The position numbers and the translations under genes were made by a program. Below are positions 60,115-64,000 of a stretch of 64,000 nucleotides of DNA, one piece after another. The notes beneath the pieces were generated by a model. The model saw nothing but the letters and a program-made list of their open reading frames with translations, was not told the origin of the DNA and searched no databases. The DNA comes from Maritimibacter sp. Its GTDB lineage: Bacteria > Pseudomonadota > Alphaproteobacteria > Rhodobacterales > Rhodobacteraceae. The DNA is taken from positions 2,268,001 through 2,332,000 of the forward strand of contig CP051232.1 in assembly GCA_017792445.1 (NCBI GenBank). The letters are read 5' to 3'. The first letter of the stretch is position 1; the number at the start of each line of letters is the position of its first letter.

Positions 60115-60420
60115 GCGCCAACCACAGGCGCCGGGCGTTGCATTGACGCCCGGTGCGCCGCGAATTTCTGCATTATTCGCGCTGCTTTCCTTGACGGAAG
60201 TCTCCCCGACTTTGTTAATCGACCTGGGCGGATCAAGTGCCGACCGGGGAAGGGTTTTTTGGCAAGTGCGCTTTCGGCGCGCATGGCGGGTGTTTGCCGC
60301 TTGTCACGTCCAAGCCTCGGCTGACGCGGGTCGATTGCCCTGTCGCCGGTGCAGAGCAGTATCGTCGGCATCAATATGAACAGGATGCAGGACCAGCCTG
60401 CCGCACTAGGAGAACTTGCC
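60115..60420. other. Intergenic region with hairpin upstream of the Hint gene
   Basis: 306 nt. A hairpin (CCGGGCGT at 60131-60138 with ACGCCCGG at 60146-60153, extended by GGCG/CGCC) lies just after lysK but lacks a T-run. The rest shows no gene, although an in-frame GTG at 60349 could extend the Hint protein. No other signal was recognised. Confidence 0.5.
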
Positions 60421-61362
60421 GTGCCCACCGCATATAACGCCGATGGCTACCAAGGTTATGATCTGAATACGGGAACCAACGTCGCCACGATTGATCCGGA
60501 TCCGACGCAACAAGTGACTGGCGGGATTGTCGGGACCGACCAGGACGACAGCGGAGCTTTTGAAATCGGCGAGGATATCACCGGCGATGGTAACGACTAC
60601 CTTGGCTATGTCACGATCGATGGTGTCGATATGGCGGTCGTGTACGGCTCGGATGGCGGCGTTACCGAGACGGATTATGTCAGTATCGTCGTTCCCGCAT
60701 ATCTAGACACGACGACGATCTCTTGGCCCGCTTCGATCGATTTCAACTCGGATCTGGTCTCGGCTCCGTTCACCACCTGTTTCGCTGCTGGTACCTCCAT
60801 CGCGACGCCCGAGGGTGAGGTTGCGGTCGAAACGCTAGAGCCCGGTGATCTGGTGCTGACGGCGGATGGCCGTGCGGTCGCGGTGCGCTGGCTTGGCCGG
60901 GTCTCGAGAAACGTGCGCCTGACGCCGGGGATGGATCATGCGCTGGTGCGCATCGGTGCCGGCGCTCTTGGAGAGGGCCTGCCGAAGCGCGATCTGGTCG
61001 TGACCGGCGAACATGGCCTGATCCTCGACGGCCATCTGGTGAATGCCGGCGCCTTGGTGAATGGCGACACGATCCGCTTCGAGGCGACCGATGCAATGGC
61101 TGCCCGAGTGACCGTCTATCACGTCGAGACCGACGCGCACGAGGCGTTGCTGGCCGAAGGCGTCGCCGCCGAGAGCTTTGCCGATGCCACAGGCCGCAAG
61201 GGCTATGACAACCACGCCGAATACTTGGAACTGTTCGGCGCAGAGCGGATTATCCGCGAGATGGACCTGCCGCGCGTCGCGTCTTCGCGGCTTGTGCCGG
61301 CTGGGCTTCGGGCGCAACTGGGACTCGATGAAGCGAACCTGGACGTGGCGCTGACCGCCTGA
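60421..61362 (+). CDS. Hint (hedgehog/intein) domain protein
   Basis: 313 residues from a GTG with GGAG upstream; the longer frame from 60349 is possible. The N-terminal 110 residues are acidic and Gly/Asp/Thr-rich (YNADGYQGYDLNTGTN, DDSGAFEIGEDITGDGNDYL). The Hint module begins at CFAAGTSIATPEGEVAVETL, with the nucleophile Cys at about 121, and continues VRWLGRVSRN, LVVTGEHGLILDGHLVNAG (the T-x-x-H-like block) and VYHVETDAHEALLAEGVAAE. No homing endonuclease is present. Rhodobacterales have many such proteins, likely self-processing and secreted by a type I-like route; targets are unknown. Confidence 0.85.
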   Translation: MPTAYNADGYQGYDLNTGTNVATIDPDPTQQVTGGIVGTDQDDSGAFEIGEDITGDGNDYLGYVTIDGVDMAVVYGSDGGVTETDYVSIVVPAYLDTTTISWPASIDFNSDLVSAPFTTCFAAGTSIATPEGEVAVETLEPGDLVLTADGRAVAVRWLGRVSRNVRLTPGMDHALVRIGAGALGEGLPKRDLVVTGEHGLILDGHLVNAGALVNGDTIRFEATDAMAARVTVYHVETDAHEALLAEGVAAESFADATGRKGYDNHAEYLELFGAERIIREMDLPRVASSRLVPAGLRAQLGLDEANLDVALTA

Positions 61363-61413
61363 TCCTTTGCATAGGTGCGGCCCTATTGGGGGCCGTGCTC
61401 GTGCTTCGGGCGC

Positions 61414-62301
61414 TCAGGCCTTTCGCCAGAGCGCCCACCACGCCTGCCACCGCTTGGACAGCGCCTTCGGCTTTTCCGCCAAAAGCAGCGCGCCGAGGTC
61501 GAGGGCTTCCTTCTCCAGCCGTTGCATCTCGTCCCGCGCGGGCGGGTAGAGCGCGTGGCGTGCCGCGCCGGGCATGTCGGGGTCCTGAAGAAGAATGTGG
61601 AAGTTCGACAGGTCGTGGTGCTGGCCAAGCAGGTCGCCAAGGTCCTTCGCGGCCTCGATGTGCGCCTCGAACTTCTTTGGCCAGACGTTGTGCAGCAGGG
61701 TCGCGTGGTACCAGTGGTATTTCACGAACTTGCGCCAGATGTGAAAGTCCTCGACGGTCCGGGTCTTCCGCGCGGTTCTCATCGCTTTTCGGGCCCGTCT
61801 GAGGTTGTCCGTCAGGCCGTCGTCGAAGGCGGCGAAGCCGTCCTTGCCCAGTTTCCACTTTTCGGCCCGGTCTCGGATGTCGGACAGCGCCTTGCGGAAG
61901 GCCTTCAGCTTGTCCTGAACCGTTTCGTCTTCTTCCTCGGCCGCGCGCCGGGCTTCCAACTCTTCCCGCAGCGCGGTCGCAACGTCTCGATCGTGGTCGT
62001 GGTGCGGGCTTGCGTCGAGCCGGTCGTAGGTCTCGATCATCGCGGTACTGTCCCGGAAACCCGACACCAGCCGGGCGGCGTCGCGCAGGGCGGCGTTTTC
62101 CTTCGCGTAGTCGGGGAAGACGGGGCGGACCAGCCGGATCAGGCCGCGCAGTTTCTTACAGACCTTGCGTGCGTCGTGGATCGCAAGGTGCAGGTCATCG
62201 GCATGGTCGAGACCGTTCAGGGCGCTGGTCAGCTGGGTTCGGGTGATCCGGCGCAGACCTTGCTGGACCGTGTCGTCGGAGGAGGTGAAGGCATAGGGCA
62301 T
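61414..62301 (-). CDS. CHAD domain-containing protein
   Basis: 295 residues. CHAD domains are helical, with conserved His and basic residues, and are associated with polyphosphate binding. Visible conserved segments: LHLAIHDARKVCKKLRGLIRL near residue 40, a charged central helix region (about 110-150) and ARKTRTVEDFHIWRKFVKYH with LGDLLGQHHDLSNF. No CYTH domain is fused. The ATG at 62301 is the only reasonable start; a far longer open frame upstream is shadow of other genes. Confidence 0.88.
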   Translation of the reverse strand: MPYAFTSSDDTVQQGLRRITRTQLTSALNGLDHADDLHLAIHDARKVCKKLRGLIRLVRPVFPDYAKENAALRDAARLVSGFRDSTAMIETYDRLDASPHHDHDRDVATALREELEARRAAEEEDETVQDKLKAFRKALSDIRDRAEKWKLGKDGFAAFDDGLTDNLRRARKAMRTARKTRTVEDFHIWRKFVKYHWYHATLLHNVWPKKFEAHIEAAKDLGDLLGQHHDLSNFHILLQDPDMPGAARHALYPPARDEMQRLEKEALDLGALLLAEKPKALSKRWQAWWALWRKA

Positions 62302-62397
62302 GGCGAATGAACGTAGAGAATGCGGACAGGGTTCCGGCCCGAGATGAAACCGAACGGCTAACAGGTTCGTATCTTCAGATATGAAGGAGGTTCGACC

Positions 62398-62793
62398 ATG
62401 AAATACATAGTTGCGGCCATTTTTCTTGCATTTGCCGCCACGGCACACGCACAGGACGCCGAGATACGGGGCGTCATCGACCAGCAGTTCGAGGCGTTCA
62501 AGGCGGATGATGTGGACGAGGCGTTCAGCTTCGCGTCGCCCAACATCCAACGTATCTTCCGCACACCCGAGATGTTCGGGATGATGGTGCAGCAGGGCTA
62601 TCCGATGGTCTGGCGGCCCGGCGACGTGCGCTACCTTCCGCTGGAAGACCGCGACGGGCAACTGGTGCAGCGCGTCCTGATCACCGACGCGCAAGGCGCG
62701 GTCCACGCATTGGAATACCACATGATCGAGGGTGCCGAGGGGTGGCTTATCGACGGTGTGTTCCTGCTGCCCGCCCCGGACGTGGCGGCCTAG
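62398..62793 (+). CDS. DUF4864 domain-containing secreted protein
   Basis: 131 residues with a clear signal peptide (MKYIVAAIFLAFAATAHAQ). The mature part fits DUF4864, an NTF2-like fold: IRGVIDQQFEAFKADDVDEA, FGMMVQQGYPMVWRPGDVRY and ALEYHMIEGAEGWLIDGVFL. AAGGAGG lies shortly before the ATG. The function of the family is unknown to me. It is divergent from the CHAD gene. Confidence 0.85.
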   Translation: MKYIVAAIFLAFAATAHAQDAEIRGVIDQQFEAFKADDVDEAFSFASPNIQRIFRTPEMFGMMVQQGYPMVWRPGDVRYLPLEDRDGQLVQRVLITDAQGAVHALEYHMIEGAEGWLIDGVFLLPAPDVAA

Positions 62794-62979
62794 GGCCACG
62801 TCCCATCCGCTCGGATGCTTAACACGCCCTTCAGCAGGCGCGTGATACCTCCCCTTCCGCTTCGGGCGCATCGGCCCGGATCTTCCCGACAGAGCGATAT
62901 GTCGCGGGCCCTGCGGCCCGTTCGCGGTTTGGCGTGCGCGTCGGGGTGCGAGCCGGATGGACTTGGAAAGGGGTACTTG

Positions 62980-64000
62980 ATGAACAAGGTGATTACCGAC
63001 GGTCTGGGGCTGATGCCCACGCCCTTCATCGACGGGCTGGATGTCTGGTCGAGCGGGAATGGCACGGCCGGGTCGGCGACTTATGACGGAGCGGCCAATG
63101 CCGCCTTCGTTCCGGCTGACGCGGATTTTGGCGGCTGCCTTGAACTGGTGAAGACCGAGACGACACAAAAGCTGCGCTTCATGGGCCAGACGCCGATCCT
63201 GCCCGGCTGTTACCTGCGGATCTCCGCGCGGGTGAAGGCGGTCAGCGGCAACCTGCCTTCGGTGCGGATCGCGGGCTGGGCCGGTGACGGAAGCGACACG
63301 CATGTCGGCGGACTGGACGAGACCGGCGCGTCGGTGGCGCTGACCGGTTATGGCGACGTGGTCGAGGTTTCTGCCATCGTGGGCACCGGTAGCCGGGGCG
63401 GCGTCGACATGGCGTGGGGTGTGCAGCCGGTCTACGGGCATTTCGGGCTGGACCTGACGGGCGCCAATGGCGGCGTGGTGCGGATCGACGACATCGTCAT
63501 CGAGGACGTCACCGGCGCGTTCCTGCGGGAAATGATCGGCGTGGTCGATGTTCGCGACTTCGGGGCGGTGGGCGATGGCGTGGCCGACGACAGTGCGGCC
63601 TTCGCGGCGGCCGACGACGCGGCGGCCGGGCGCACGGTGCTGGTGCCCGAGGGAACCTACCGCTTGGGGTCGAACGTGACCTTCGACCACTTCGTGAAAT
63701 TCGAAGGCACGGTGACCTGCGCGACGGAGGTGATGCTGATCCTGCGTCGCGGTTTCGACTATGACGCCTATCTGTCGGCCTTCGGGGACGAGGTGCTGGC
63801 GTTTAAGAAGGCATGGCAGGCGCTGCTGAACGCGGGCCATCACGAGTCGCTGGACCTGTGCGGACGCCGCATCGAACTGGACGCGCCCATCGACATGCAA
63901 GCGGCCGTTCCGAACCGCGACACGTGGGAAAGCCGCCGCGTGATCCGCAATGGGCAGTTCGACTGCCTGTCTTCCTCGGACTGGGACGCGGATGTCGTGA
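62980..64000 (+). CDS. Right-handed beta-helix / glycosyl hydrolase 28-related protein (partial, runs off the window)
   Basis: ATG 62980 follows GGAAAGGGG, and the frame is open to the window end (340 codons seen). The first 190 residues form a carbohydrate-binding-like beta domain (VRIAGWAGDGSDTHVGG, HFGLDLTGANGGVVRIDDI). Then comes the pectate-lyase-type start VVDVRDFGAVGDGVADDSAA followed by GRTVLVPEGTYRLGSNVTF, the opening coil of a parallel beta-helix. Such proteins depolymerise or modify polysaccharides and are found in exopolysaccharide loci and phage tails. No other such genes are visible before the edge. Confidence 0.78.
   Translation, partial: MNKVITDGLGLMPTPFIDGLDVWSSGNGTAGSATYDGAANAAFVPADADFGGCLELVKTETTQKLRFMGQTPILPGCYLRISARVKAVSGNLPSVRIAGWAGDGSDTHVGGLDETGASVALTGYGDVVEVSAIVGTGSRGGVDMAWGVQPVYGHFGLDLTGANGGVVRIDDIVIEDVTGAFLREMIGVVDVRDFGAVGDGVADDSAAFAAADDAAAGRTVLVPEGTYRLGSNVTFDHFVKFEGTVTCATEVMLILRRGFDYDAYLSAFGDEVLAFKKAWQALLNAGHHESLDLCGRRIELDAPIDMQAAVPNRDTWESRRVIRNGQFDCLSSSDWDADVV

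Overview
The window is high-GC DNA with the gene content of a marine Rhodobacterales (Roseobacter-group) alphaproteobacterium. Evidence: class I lysyl-tRNA synthetase, the rsfS-rlmH and gpmI-envC-ctpA blocks, leuCD and leuB separated by a membrane protein, an exonuclease-type protein and an epimerase, and a complete trimethylamine/TMAO/methylamine oxidation set whose proteins closely resemble those known from marine roseobacters. No insertion sequence, prophage, integrase or CRISPR array was seen.

Layout. 1-8.9 kb is housekeeping: a polysaccharide deacetylase tail, ctpA, envC, gpmI, a GNAT acetyltransferase, rlmH, rsfS, a YihY-type membrane protein, an MscS channel and a VOC protein. 9.1-17.0 kb holds leuC, leuD, leuB and their usual passengers, then a DMT exporter and tRNA-Pro(CGG). 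17.3-20.6 kb is a zinc-type operon: a His-rich DUF2796 protein, an ABC ATPase, an FtsX-like permease and a DUF3299 protein, preceded by a Zur-like site.

20.7-58 kb is largely an amine catabolic island. On its left are an ammonium/methylammonium channel with a 57-residue membrane protein, a glutamine-synthetase-like ligase translationally coupled to a cytochrome P450, an MFS exporter, and a minus-strand operon (class I glutamine amidotransferase, MetX-like hydrolase, GMC oxidoreductase, VOC protein). Divergent from that operon are tmm (trimethylamine to TMAO) and tdm (TMAO to dimethylamine plus formaldehyde). After a spacer of unrelated genes (GltS-type carrier, TRIC-type channel, copper chaperone/SCO pair, SDR) comes an amino-alcohol module: two phosphotransferases, an ETNPPL-like phospho-lyase and a dimethylglycine-dehydrogenase-like enzyme. 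It is followed by an XRE-cupin regulator and the N-methylglutamate pathway (mgsABC, gmaS, mgdABCD) ending in folD and purU, which process the C1 unit on tetrahydrofolate.

Logic. Methylamine is gamma-glutamylated by GmaS, transferred to N-methylglutamate by MgsABC and oxidised by MgdABCD; the methyl group passes to tetrahydrofolate and through FolD and PurU to formate, while NH3 is assimilated. The second ligase-P450 pair and the kinase-phospho-lyase module look like parallel routes for other amines or amino alcohols. A related AGAG/GTTTC-type sequence lies upstream of amt and the ligase, tmm, the XRE-cupin gene and mgsA, suggesting one regulon. The TMAO importer (TmoXWV) and dimethylamine monooxygenase (DmmDABC) are not in the window.

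58-64 kb returns to ordinary genes: TerB-like, lysK, a Hint-domain protein, a CHAD protein, a DUF4864 protein and a truncated beta-helix glycosidase-like gene.
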